Shown: piece by piece, positions 29,302-37,595 of the stretch
How the letters are laid out: the number at the start of each line of letters is the position of its first letter
Numbering within the stretch: position 1 is the stretch's first letter
Source: Pseudomonas viciae
Lineage (GTDB): Bacteria; Pseudomonadota; Gammaproteobacteria; Pseudomonadales; Pseudomonadaceae
DNA length: 64,000 nucleotides
Direction: 5' to 3'
Assembly: GCF_004786035.1 (NCBI RefSeq)
Contig: NZ_CP035088.1
Coordinates: 3,198,001 to 3,262,000 of the forward strand
The notes under the pieces: model-generated
What the model saw: only the letters and a program-made list of their open reading frames with translations
Databases searched by the model: none
What the model was told of the DNA's origin: nothing
Program-made: the position numbers and the translations under genes

Positions 29302-30639
29302 ATGGCAACTTCGGACACCGTATTTGGAGTGGTATACAGCCCGACATGGACGACATGGTCTCCCCCCTATTCCAACGCCGGGGCACAAGCGCAGTTCTCT
29401 GACTCCGACTTCTTTAACGACAGTTTCCAGGCGCTTTGGAATACCGGGCAGGACACCAGCGGCAACGCCTACCGAAACGATATCGGAGTGATCGGCAGCT
29501 TCGGCTTTAACTTGGTTCGCCTCTATGACTGGGGTGCAACACGTGGCTGGAACGGAACGTATGGCACCGCGCATATCAACTTTCTGGACTATGCGCATCA
29601 AAGTGGCGTAAAGGTTGTGGTGCCCATATCCAATTATTTCCTGTCGGACGACACTTATGCGTGGAACGGTAACGATCCTGACGCCTCATACAGCTTCGAC
29701 AGCGCGCCGTCCGACATACAGAGCGCACTGAAGCAGTTTGTCAGTAGCGTGGTGGTCAGCGGCGATATCCATCCGGCCGTCCATAGTTTCTCCGTTGGCA
29801 ACGAGATCGATATCAATACGTTTGTCGGTCAGGGAAGCAGCGGGGCGGTTGCTCCAGGATCACGCCTGGCCAGGGTGATTTGGTGGATCGTTAACCTGCA
29901 ACTGCAGATCAGTACCGCGAAATATCGCTACGTGTTACTGACCAGCCCCATCTCGAACGCAGACCAGGGCAATCCATCGTCGGGTAATCCGCCGTTGAGC
30001 TACTGGTTTCAGGCTTTCCTCAATGGAGTGACGACCAACACTAATCTGCCGGAGGGCACCACGGGCGGCGATGGCGCGACGTTCTCGGCCAACTGGGCCG
30101 GCATCGGCGATATCATCGGTTATAACAACCTCTGGTACTTCAACAGCGTCAATATCTATCAAGTCGGGGAGGGCTTGACCACGACGTTGAGGCAATACGA
30201 CAGCTGGTCCAGTAACGCGACGACAAACAGCCTGAACTGGCCCGGTCAGCAATTTGGCGTTCCCTTGCTGCTCAGTGAAATAGGGGTAACGCGGTCGGAC
30301 AATGGAGCAAGCGGGCAGCAAGCACAGTTCACCACGGTCACCCTGGACATCGTACAGACCATTGTGAGTTATCTCGCCACCCATACCGGCAGCTACCTGA
30401 TGGGCTTCTGTCTCTATGAGTTCAGCGACGAGGTGACACTGAGTGCCAATTGGGGGCTCTACATGGTAGAGCCGACGACTTACCCCAGTGGCAACGTTTT
30501 ATTTAGCGATATGACCGGCGAGACGGCCGTCAGTTACGGAGAGTTTCCTAGCGTTAGCTATGCCGTGGACCAGCTTTTTCCTGTGCAAGATACGTCGGGT
30601 ACCACTCTGATGGCGGCGCTTCAGAGCATCATTACCTAA
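29302..30639 (+). CDS. Glycosidase-like TIM barrel (clan GH-A, GH17/GH72-like)
   Basis: 445 aa, start after AAGGAAGG (29287-29294). The barrel pattern is clear: FGVVYSP at the start, DIGVIGSFGFNLVRLYDW on strand 2, SVGNEID with Glu168 as the likely acid/base on strand 4, and LLLSEIG with Glu326 as the likely nucleophile on strand 7. This layout fits clan GH-A enzymes acting on beta-glucans, closest in look to GH17 glucanases and GH72 glucanosyltransferases. No signal peptide is present, like most proteins of this block. It follows the giant LysM gene by 54 bases. A beta-1,3-glucan target (fungal or oomycete wall) is an inference from family resemblance only. Confidence 0.72.
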   Translation: MATSDTVFGVVYSPTWTTWSPPYSNAGAQAQFSDSDFFNDSFQALWNTGQDTSGNAYRNDIGVIGSFGFNLVRLYDWGATRGWNGTYGTAHINFLDYAHQSGVKVVVPISNYFLSDDTYAWNGNDPDASYSFDSAPSDIQSALKQFVSSVVVSGDIHPAVHSFSVGNEIDINTFVGQGSSGAVAPGSRLARVIWWIVNLQLQISTAKYRYVLLTSPISNADQGNPSSGNPPLSYWFQAFLNGVTTNTNLPEGTTGGDGATFSANWAGIGDIIGYNNLWYFNSVNIYQVGEGLTTTLRQYDSWSSNATTNSLNWPGQQFGVPLLLSEIGVTRSDNGASGQQAQFTTVTLDIVQTIVSYLATHTGSYLMGFCLYEFSDEVTLSANWGLYMVEPTTYPSGNVLFSDMTGETAVSYGEFPSVSYAVDQLFPVQDTSGTTLMAALQSIIT

Positions 30640-30715
30640 ACTGTTCAAGCAAAGTGGACGGCTAGCGTTCTTCTTGGCGATGTAACGGCACTGGCTGGCT
30701 GAAGGAGTGAGTGTG

Positions 30716-30767
30716 ATGATCAAAGCGCGCCGCCAAGAAACAACAAGCGCGCCATCAACGCCGCCAT
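30716..30767 (-). pseudogene. Remnant of a LysE-family 3' end (right copy of the flanking repeat)
   Basis: The minus strand reads MAALMARLLFLGGAL and a stop, against MTALAARLLFLDRPL and a stop at the end of the intact exporter at 7947. All seven mismatches keep the frame, so this is the tail of a diverged LysE-family gene with the rest missing. It ends exactly where the stop codon of the 244-aa gene begins (30768). It marks the right border of the 8.9-30.6 kb block. Confidence 0.65.
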
Positions 30768-31502
30768 TTACGGAAATGACAATTCACCGGGCACACTGTA
30801 TTGGTTGCCATCGTATTCCAAGGTGAACTTGGCCACGGTGGGCTTGCCAACGACGTTTTCGCAGTCCTCACCCCTGGTGTGGTTTTGAGTGTTGATTGTC
30901 TTCTGATTAACATACATACGGGCCAAGCCATTCTTGCTCGTATCTCCGATGGAGACAGTACGCAATGTCTGGATGAAATCCCCCGTACAGGAGCCATCCC
31001 ACTCACCGTTGCTTCTGCTGACTTCCAGTGTGTTCATGACTGGGCGCAACGCTGGGCCATCGAGTACATAGAGATTCAAGGTCGTACTGCTAAAAGGATT
31101 GACCCTGGATGATCCCTGATAAGCCACTCGTACACCAAACGCACGTATCTGCGGTGCAAGCTGATAGCGGGCGGTGTCCAGCGAGAGACTTTCAAAATAT
31201 ACGGCGTCTGAACTGATTGAAGCCGCTTGGTAGTGATGGGCAACGATCTTGCCGCTGGAGGCATTGGCCACAACCACGGCCAGGCCATATTCGCCCTGGC
31301 CATCCTCATCAACATTCTCGGCAAAGGGCAGGGCAGCCAGGACTTGGCTGGAGTTTGCCGGATTGATCCTGCACACAGCATGTTCGCTGTCGAGTTTCAA
31401 ATCCGGACGCAGGGTCTTGGCCCACGTTTGCAGTTGATCTGTGCAGTCAGCCAAGGCGACCAGTGGGAAGAAAAACAGCGGTAAGACAGCGAGTGCTCTC
31501 AT
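30768..31502 (-). CDS. Periplasmic protein of unknown function
   Basis: 244 aa with a signal peptide (MRALAVLPLFFFPLVALA, cleavage before DCTDQ); AAGGAA lies ten bases before the ATG. Six Cys are compatible with disulfides. No family is recognised. It lies between the border remnant at 30716 and rtcR on the same strand as rtcR. Its codon use looks like core Pseudomonas, so it is probably resident and not part of the giant-protein block. An immunity role for that block is possible from position but has no sequence support. Confidence 0.7.
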   Translation of the reverse strand: MRALAVLPLFFFPLVALADCTDQLQTWAKTLRPDLKLDSEHAVCRINPANSSQVLAALPFAENVDEDGQGEYGLAVVVANASSGKIVAHHYQAASISSDAVYFESLSLDTARYQLAPQIRAFGVRVAYQGSSRVNPFSSTTLNLYVLDGPALRPVMNTLEVSRSNGEWDGSCTGDFIQTLRTVSIGDTSKNGLARMYVNQKTINTQNHTRGEDCENVVGKPTVAKFTLEYDGNQYSVPGELSFP

Positions 31503-31571
31503 TGAAACCTATTCCTTTAGGGGAGGGGGGCACTAATTATAGTAGGGCGACGCCGTAACGGACGTAACGTA

Positions 31572-33200
31572 TCAAGTTAGCGCATGACGATGCGCTACGA
31601 GCTCGTGGACTTGGCTCCATGTGATGTTGAATCGAGCTAGAAATTTTCGAATTCGATCGGAATCGTTAGGCGACGCCTTGGCTGATCTGCTGTGTGCAAA
31701 GAGCTTGCGGCCGGCATCCGCCTGGCTAGCTGCGGTGCTGCATATCCTCAAGACCGACTCCAGTTGAAGGCGATCATACAAATCAATCTCAAGGCCTGCT
31801 TCAGCCAGGTGCTCGGACAGTGGGTCCGAAGCGGTCGGTATCCGCCAATCCAGGCGCAGTCGCTCCAGTTCATCCTCCACAAGCGCCATGTCGATGCGGC
31901 CGCTATCAGCGAGTGTGGCCATTCGGGTGATCGAAGCAGAAAGTTGTCGGAAGTTTCCTGGCCAGGTGGCATCCCTATCGGTAGCAAAGGAGAGATATCG
32001 GCGCCGAGCTTCGATGTTGAAGCGAACCATATGGCCGTGATCTCTGGCATATCGCAGTAATTCAAAATCTATGTTCGGCTCAATGTCTTCGCTTCGGTTA
32101 GCCAGCCCGGGCAACACAAAAGTCCAAATATTTATTCTGGCTAACAGGTCTTCGCGAAACAGCCCTTCAATCACGCGCTGATGCAGATCTCTATTAGTAC
32201 CCGCTATCAGGGTGAAGTCAGACTCGACCTCCTTATCAGAACCCATCGGCAAGAACTTTTTCTCCTCAATCGCTTTCAGGAGCATCGCTTGCTCATCGAG
32301 CGGTAACTCTCCGATCTCGTCGAGGAACAAAACCCCTTTGTGGGCCGAGCGCAGCAAGCCCTCTCGCGCCTGCTGGGCGCCAGTGAACGCGCCTTTCGTA
32401 TGGCCAAACAACGTCGACATCGCTGTATCACCGCGCAACGTGGCGCAGTTCACCTCGACGAACGGCCCATCGATCTGGTGACGTCCCCGTTTGAGCTCGT
32501 AGATCTGCCGTGCCAGAAAAGACTTGCCGGCCCCTGTTGGGCCGCTAATAAAAATCGGGGCACGGGATCGCACGGCAACCCGTTCGATCTGCTCTATCGT
32601 ACGGTTGAAAGCCGCGTTGCGGGTTTCAATGCCGGACTTGAGAAGTTCTGTGCCTTCCAGGCGCTCAGCTTGGAATCGCTTCGCGATCTGGTCGTAGCGC
32701 TGAAGATCCAGGTCGGTGACAACGTGTTTACCTACCGATGCCGAGACGTCATCCCGCAGACCACTTGGCTGCGTCTGTATCAGCTTGGCAGGGACATGCC
32801 GGGACTCGGCCAGCAGGAACCAGACGATCTGTTGAACATGGGTGCCCGTAGTGATGTGAACAAGATAATCCTCCCGCTCTGTGTCAAATGGGTAGTCAGC
32901 CGCGAAGTCATGTAATGCGGCATAAACCTCCTCGAAGTCCCAGGCGTTTCGCATGGCCATGCTATGCAGGCGAACCTCGGTCTCTGGCGATACCTGCACA
33001 ATATCAGCCGCTACCTTCAAGGCGAGATCGGTATCCCAGCGCGCTTCCCCGTGAATCAGTTCAAGGCGATCAATCACCAGATCAGGCTGCTGGCAAAGCG
33101 AGATGGTCGGACGCCATCTGTTCCAGCGCTGCTCACCTTTTCCAGCACGGTCGAGCTTTGTCCCTAGAATGCCAATGGCGACTGTTTTTTTGACCTGCAC
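31572..33200 (-). CDS. rtcR: RtcR, sigma-54-dependent activator of rtcBA
   Basis: 542 aa, close to the 532 aa of E. coli RtcR. The start is GTG 33200, matching the family opening (V-K-K-T-V-A-I-G-I-L-G-T). An N-terminal CARF-type sensor (about residues 1-180) is followed by an AAA+ domain with Walker A (GPTGAGKS), the sigma-54 contact loop GAFTGA, Walker B (VLFLDEIGE) and an arginine-finger region, then a C-terminal DNA-binding helix segment. RtcR is known to sense RNA with 2',3'-cyclic phosphate ends or related ligands and to switch on rtcBA. It is divergent from rtcB with a 205-base gap carrying the promoter. Confidence 0.95.
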   Translation of the reverse strand: MQVKKTVAIGILGTKLDRAGKGEQRWNRWRPTISLCQQPDLVIDRLELIHGEARWDTDLALKVAADIVQVSPETEVRLHSMAMRNAWDFEEVYAALHDFAADYPFDTEREDYLVHITTGTHVQQIVWFLLAESRHVPAKLIQTQPSGLRDDVSASVGKHVVTDLDLQRYDQIAKRFQAERLEGTELLKSGIETRNAAFNRTIEQIERVAVRSRAPIFISGPTGAGKSFLARQIYELKRGRHQIDGPFVEVNCATLRGDTAMSTLFGHTKGAFTGAQQAREGLLRSAHKGVLFLDEIGELPLDEQAMLLKAIEEKKFLPMGSDKEVESDFTLIAGTNRDLHQRVIEGLFREDLLARINIWTFVLPGLANRSEDIEPNIDFELLRYARDHGHMVRFNIEARRRYLSFATDRDATWPGNFRQLSASITRMATLADSGRIDMALVEDELERLRLDWRIPTASDPLSEHLAEAGLEIDLYDRLQLESVLRICSTAASQADAGRKLFAHSRSAKASPNDSDRIRKFLARFNITWSQVHELVAHRHALT

Positions 33201-33352
33201 TTCGTGATATCCAAAAAGATAGGTGACGATAAATCAGTATAGTTTTTCGACTCGCTACTGAATAGCAATGCTGTGACTGAATCTCTTTAAATCCGCATAA
33301 AGTCTTTATGTATCAGTAAGATAGTAGAAAAATAAACGTCCGCCCGTAAAAT

Positions 33353-33368
33353 TGGCACGCCGCTCGCT
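33353..33368 (+). promoter_or_regulatory. Sigma-54 (-24/-12) promoter of rtcBA
   Basis: TTGGCACG with GG at 33354-33355 and GC at 33366-33367 gives the exact ten-base interval required for RpoN. It lies 38 bases upstream of the rtcB start. RtcR, encoded divergently, would bind in the AT-rich stretch at about 33210-33330. The GC element is preceded by CTC and not TT, so it is a moderate match. Confidence 0.85.
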
Positions 33369-33405
33369 ATAGAGCTCCCAAACAGAAATCATAGGAGCGA
33401 AAATA

Positions 33406-34632
33406 ATGACCACTCAAACCTTCGAACTGCTTGAGGTTGAAAACGGCAAGCCCATCAAAATGTGGACCCGAGGCGTCCCGGTTGAACCCGAAGCTAAGCA
33501 ACAGCTGATAAACACCGCACAGATGCCGTTCGTGTTCAAGCACATGGCCGTCATGCCTGACGTTCATCTGGGGAAAGGCTCGACTATCGGGAGCGTGATT
33601 CCAACCAAGGGCGCGGTCATTCCCGCCGCCGTGGGGGTCGACCTCGGTTGTGGGATGTCGGCTGTGCGGACCTCGCTGCGCGCCGGCGACCTTCCCGATA
33701 GCCTGTTCAGCCTGCGCACCGCAATAGAGAAGGCTGTTCCGCACGGACGCACCTCAGGGCGTAGCGGCCGTGACAAAGGGGCCTGGGAAACCGCCCCGAC
33801 GATTGTCGATCAGGCCTGGTCGGCGCTTGAGGGGCGTTTCAACCTCATCACCGACAAACACCCACGCCTTGAAAAGTCTAACAACCGCAAACATCTTGGA
33901 ACGCTGGGTACAGGCAACCACTTTGTCGAGGTGTGCCTGGACGAAGCCGATCATGTGTGGGTGATGCTTCATACCGGCTCCCGTGGCGTAGGGAACGCGA
34001 TCGGTTCCTACTTCATCGAGAAGGCCCGCGAGGAAATGCGCGAGCACATGGTAAACCTGCCGGATCGGGACCTGGCCTACCTGCGAGAAGGAACATCCAG
34101 CTTCGATGATTATGTTGAGGCTGTTGAGTGGGCCCAGGACTTCGCCAAGCAGAACCGCGCGGTCATGATGCTGGCGGTGCTGGATGCCGTTCGGTCGATT
34201 ATCACCAAGCCTTTCGAGTCACGGCTAATCGCCGTCGATTGCCACCATAACTACGTGGAGCGGGGCACCTACTTCGGGGAGGATATCCTTCTCACCCGTA
34301 AGGGAGCCGTATCCGCGCAGAAGGGCCAGATGGGGATTATTCCCGGATCGATGGGCGCAAAGAGCTTCATCGTGCGCGGCCTGGGGAACGAGGAGGCGTT
34401 CTGCAGTTGTTCGCACGGTGCTGGTCGGGTGATGAGTCGTACCAAGGCGAAGGCGTTGTTCACTGTTGACGATCAGGTGCGGGCGACCGCCCATGTTGAG
34501 TGCCGTAAGGATGCTGCTGTGATCGATGAGATTCCGATGGCTTATAAGAACATCGATGCGGTGATGGCTGCCCAGCGCGACTTGGTTGAAGTGGTCCATA
34601 CCTTGCGCCAAGTCGTCTGCGTGAAGGGCTGA
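33406..34632 (+). CDS. rtcB: RtcB, RNA-splicing ligase
   Basis: 408 aa, identical in length to E. coli RtcB. Joins 2',3'-cyclic phosphate or 3'-phosphate RNA ends to 5'-OH ends using GTP and Mn2+. Visible family motifs are GVDLGCGMSAVRTSL (metal-binding Cys), LGTGNHFVEV, HTGSRGVGN, VDCHHNYVERG and CSHGAGRVMSR. The last contains His337, the same number as the guanylylated His of E. coli RtcB. It is the first gene of a two-gene operon with rtcA, driven from the sigma-54 promoter at 33353. It acts in the cytoplasm on damaged tRNA and rRNA. Confidence 0.97.
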   Translation: MTTQTFELLEVENGKPIKMWTRGVPVEPEAKQQLINTAQMPFVFKHMAVMPDVHLGKGSTIGSVIPTKGAVIPAAVGVDLGCGMSAVRTSLRAGDLPDSLFSLRTAIEKAVPHGRTSGRSGRDKGAWETAPTIVDQAWSALEGRFNLITDKHPRLEKSNNRKHLGTLGTGNHFVEVCLDEADHVWVMLHTGSRGVGNAIGSYFIEKAREEMREHMVNLPDRDLAYLREGTSSFDDYVEAVEWAQDFAKQNRAVMMLAVLDAVRSIITKPFESRLIAVDCHHNYVERGTYFGEDILLTRKGAVSAQKGQMGIIPGSMGAKSFIVRGLGNEEAFCSCSHGAGRVMSRTKAKALFTVDDQVRATAHVECRKDAAVIDEIPMAYKNIDAVMAAQRDLVEVVHTLRQVVCVKG

Positions 34633-34636
34633 CGTG

Positions 34637-35668
34637 ATGAACCAGGATCTGATTCTGATCGACGGCACCAACGGAGGAGGGCAGGTGCTTCGTACCGCCC
34701 TCAGCCTCTCCATTATCACCGGCCGGGCATTTCGGATGACGGGAATACGCGGTGAGCGCTCCCGTCCCGGATTGTTGCGCCAGCACCTGACCGCGGTACG
34801 CGCAGCGACTGAGATTTGTGGCGCTAAAACCCTTGGGGCGGAACTCAACTCGACAGCTATTGAGTTCCACCCGGGAGGCGTAAAGGCCGGGGAGTATTCA
34901 TTCGCGATCGGAACCGCGGGCAGCACTATGCTGGTATTGCAGACCCTGTTACCTGCACTTTTGCAGGCTGACGGGCCCAGTACAGTCCGGATCACCGGCG
35001 GGACGCATAATCCGGCGGCGCCGCCCTTCGAATTCATAAAACAGGCGTGGTTGCCTCTGGTGCGGCGCATGGGGGCGCAGGTGGAATTGGCGCTACTTAA
35101 TTATGGGTTTGTTCCCGGCGGAGGGGGCCTGATCGAAGCCACTATACGACCTTCTGCACTCAAACCGCTGGAGTTGGACGGTGGAATGGAGCCCATCTCA
35201 ATCGTTTCGGCGGGAGCGCTGGTTTCGGCCATTCCTGTCTCGATTGGGAGCCGAGAGCTCGATCGACTCTCGGCGAGGCTGAAGATAGAGCGTCGCGACC
35301 TGTCTGTTACCGACCTGGGTGACCAGGCTGGCCCAGGCAATGCTGTGTCGATCACTGCCGTGAAGGCTGGCGTCACCGAAGTGTTTACCAGTATCGGCCA
35401 AGAGCGAATGCGCGCGGAGCGGGTAGCTGACGTGGCGCTAGACGAGTTCACAGTGTGGGCCCAATCGAATGCCGCTGTAGGAAACCGCCTGGCGGATCAG
35501 CTGATGTTGCCGATGGCAATTGCGGGCGCAGGCAAACTGACAACGGTGCGCTTGAGTAATCACATCCGAACGAACGCGGCTGTTATCCAACAGTTCATCG
35601 CGGTTGATGTACGCCTTGTCCAATCTTGCGATCAAGGGAACATTGTGGTTGAGCTTCAGGCTCGCTAA
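34637..35668 (+). CDS. rtcA: RtcA, RNA 3'-terminal phosphate cyclase
   Basis: 343 aa from ATG 34637 (a GTG at 34634 is an in-frame alternative; AAGGG at 34624-34628 favours the ATG at eight bases). Converts an RNA 3'-phosphate to a 2',3'-cyclic phosphate with ATP. Motifs seen are IDGTNGGGQVLRTALSLS at the N-terminus, RITGGTHNPAAPP, GGGGL and the C-terminal catalytic-His segment SNHIRTNAAV. It begins four bases after the rtcB stop, so it is translationally linked. It supplies ends usable by RtcB. Confidence 0.96.
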   Translation: MNQDLILIDGTNGGGQVLRTALSLSIITGRAFRMTGIRGERSRPGLLRQHLTAVRAATEICGAKTLGAELNSTAIEFHPGGVKAGEYSFAIGTAGSTMLVLQTLLPALLQADGPSTVRITGGTHNPAAPPFEFIKQAWLPLVRRMGAQVELALLNYGFVPGGGGLIEATIRPSALKPLELDGGMEPISIVSAGALVSAIPVSIGSRELDRLSARLKIERRDLSVTDLGDQAGPGNAVSITAVKAGVTEVFTSIGQERMRAERVADVALDEFTVWAQSNAAVGNRLADQLMLPMAIAGAGKLTTVRLSNHIRTNAAVIQQFIAVDVRLVQSCDQGNIVVELQAR

Positions 35669-35766
35669 ATACCATCAGAGCGACGCACAAACACCTGGAC
35701 CATGTGATGGGCATAAAGCAGTGCCTGCCTCCCGGCGAAGCCGGCCGGTCTCTAGCCAAACGAAAG

Positions 35767-35799
35767 ACCCCAGCGATCGACAGACCACTGGGGTTTTTC
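35767..35799 (+). terminator. Intrinsic terminator of rtcBA
   Basis: ACCCCAG (35767-35773) pairs with CTGGGGT (35788-35794) followed by TTTTTC. It lies about 100 bases after the rtcA stop. The rest of the 331-base gap up to 36000 has no gene. It contains an AT-rich stretch with a TTGACA at 35956-35961, which may belong to the promoter of the RpiR-type gene, although no good -10 follows. Confidence 0.75.
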
Positions 35800-35999
35800 T
35801 TCGCGGCCGTTTCGTGTTCGGGCGTCTTCGGCCGATCCCTGGCCATGCAGCTTCTGCACCCAGGTGCTGCCGCCTGATCACCGTAGGACGCCTGCTGAAA
35901 TAGTCATTGTATTGCTTCGAAATCGAATGTTATTCTTCTAACACATATGAAAATATTGACAGCGCAATAACATTTCGCATTCGGGAGCTCTGAAAGTCC

Positions 36000-36854
36000 A
36001 TGGAAAAGAACAGCTTCCTGCAGTTGCTGGAGCGAGAGTTCTCCAACCTGACCCCGACCGGCAAGCGGATCGCCAGTTATCTGTTGGGTAACCCAGAACA
36101 GCTTCCGTTCGAGTCGGCTGATAGCATCGCGCAGCAGACCTCCACCACTGGGATTTCCGTAGGGCGCTTTTTTCGATCCCTTGGTTACCAGAACATCGAT
36201 GAAATCAAACAGAGCCTGCGCGTTGAAACGCCAGCGTCGTGGCTTATCACTGATCGCATTGGCGCCTTTCGTGCCGAAAGCAATCAGCAAGATGCTCTTG
36301 ATCGTTCCCTGAGTCGCGAGATCGAGGCCATTCGGTATGTCTACGGTTTAGCGCGCAGCGACGCCTTCGCCCATATCGTGCAACGCATCTACGAAGCCGA
36401 TGCAGTATTCATTCTCGGCATTCAGTCCACTCGAGGGATTCTCACAGCGTTCCATAGCCACCTTGAGTACATCCGGCCCAAGGTCTACTACGTCGATGGT
36501 TTATCCGGCATTTACGCAGAAACCCTGAATTCCGGCTTCGCCAATCCCTACGCGATCATTGCGGATTTCCGTGCTTATTCCAGTGTGACTCAGACCTTCT
36601 GCGACGCAGCCATAGACAACAACCTCCCATTGGCGCTGATCACCGACCTGCAATGCCCGTGGGCCAGAGACTACCCACTTGACCTCTTGCAGCTGAAAAC
36701 CGATGTCGGGCAGTTCTGGGATTCCCCTGCGCCATTAGCCTGCCTGTTAAATCTGATCGTCTCAGCCGTCGCTGAAAAATACGGCGATCGACTCGATAAG
36801 CGCTTGGCCAAGAACCGTCAATTGCAAAAAGCTTTCGGTCAGTTCGAAGGCTGA
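36000..36854 (+). CDS. MurR/RpiR-family transcriptional regulator
   Basis: 284 aa. An N-terminal RpiR-type helix-turn-helix (about residues 5-80, LTPTGKRIASYLLGN and SVGRFFRSLGYQ) is followed by a SIS sugar-isomerase-type domain (about 110-255, IVQRIYEADAVFILGIQST). SIS domains in this family bind phosphosugars or amino-sugar cell-wall fragments. It is directly upstream of and co-oriented with ddpX and the peptide transporter, so it most likely controls them in response to a cell-wall metabolite. The Shine-Dalgarno (GGGAG 35982-35986) is unusually far from the ATG (about 13 bases). Confidence 0.88.
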   Translation: MEKNSFLQLLEREFSNLTPTGKRIASYLLGNPEQLPFESADSIAQQTSTTGISVGRFFRSLGYQNIDEIKQSLRVETPASWLITDRIGAFRAESNQQDALDRSLSREIEAIRYVYGLARSDAFAHIVQRIYEADAVFILGIQSTRGILTAFHSHLEYIRPKVYYVDGLSGIYAETLNSGFANPYAIIADFRAYSSVTQTFCDAAIDNNLPLALITDLQCPWARDYPLDLLQLKTDVGQFWDSPAPLACLLNLIVSAVAEKYGDRLDKRLAKNRQLQKAFGQFEG

Positions 36855-36892
36855 TCCTCATCGTCCCACCGAATCCCAACTGGAGTATTGGC

Positions 36893-37444
36893 GTGAACAA
36901 CAGCCCCCTTGTAGAGATCGATGCCCAGCGCTACCAGGTGCAAATCGATTTGATCTACGCCGGTGCAGACAACCTGGCAAGAAGAGTGATTTATCCAGAT
37001 GCGCGTTGCCTGTTACATCACCAGGCTGCCGACTGTCTGTACAAGGCCAGTCAACTCGCTCGTCAGGCCGGATTTATCCTTCGCATCTATGACGCCTATC
37101 GGCCGCCTTATGCTCAGTACCTGCTGTGGGACGCGTTGCCCAACAACGACTACGTGCGTGACCCGCATTTGGGTTCCCACCACAGCCGCGGCGTGGCGGT
37201 GGACCTGACCCTGGTCGGTGCTGATGGCGAGCCGTTGAATATGGGGACCGAATTCGACGCAATGGAAGAAAAATCCCACCAGTTCTATCCCGACTTGCCA
37301 GTAGACGTGCAACGCAATCGACTGCTGTTGGTGGGGATCATGCTCGCCGCCGGCTTCCAGACGATTGCCACCGAGTGGTGGCATTACGAACTTCCGAATG
37401 CCGATGACTACCCATTACTGGAGGACGTTCAAACCACGGATTGA
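36893..37444 (+). CDS. ddpX: D-alanyl-D-alanine dipeptidase (VanX/DdpX)
   Basis: 183 aa, GTG start seven bases after TGGAG. Zinc M15-family dipeptidase. The metal-binding pair His97-x6-Asp104 lies in SHHSRGVAVDLT, and the catalytic Glu161 with zinc ligand His164 in EWWHYE. The spacings equal those of VanX (H116/D123 and E181/H184). It splits D-Ala-D-Ala recovered from peptidoglycan. It is 38 bases after the RpiR-type regulator and precedes the transporter, the same arrangement of function as the E. coli ddpXABCDF operon. No signal peptide, so it is cytoplasmic. Linkage to vanA-type resistance genes is absent. Confidence 0.93.
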   Translation: MNNSPLVEIDAQRYQVQIDLIYAGADNLARRVIYPDARCLLHHQAADCLYKASQLARQAGFILRIYDAYRPPYAQYLLWDALPNNDYVRDPHLGSHHSRGVAVDLTLVGADGEPLNMGTEFDAMEEKSHQFYPDLPVDVQRNRLLLVGIMLAAGFQTIATEWWHYELPNADDYPLLEDVQTTD

Positions 37445-37595
37445 TAGCCCTGCAACGCCGCGCAGCCCACGTTCAGTGCGGCTGATAACAAAATAACAAG
37501 ACAGCGTTACTTACGTTTCACCTGCAACTGCCCGGTTATAGCTTTTATAAAAAACCTGACGTACTTCCCTCTATCGAATGATCAAGGAAACCGGC

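Noticed and set aside
8870..30639. Prophage tail, contractile injection system or Tc toxin
   Set aside because: No tube, sheath, baseplate, tape-measure, Rhs/YD-repeat or TcA/B/C-type features were recognised in any of the eight proteins.
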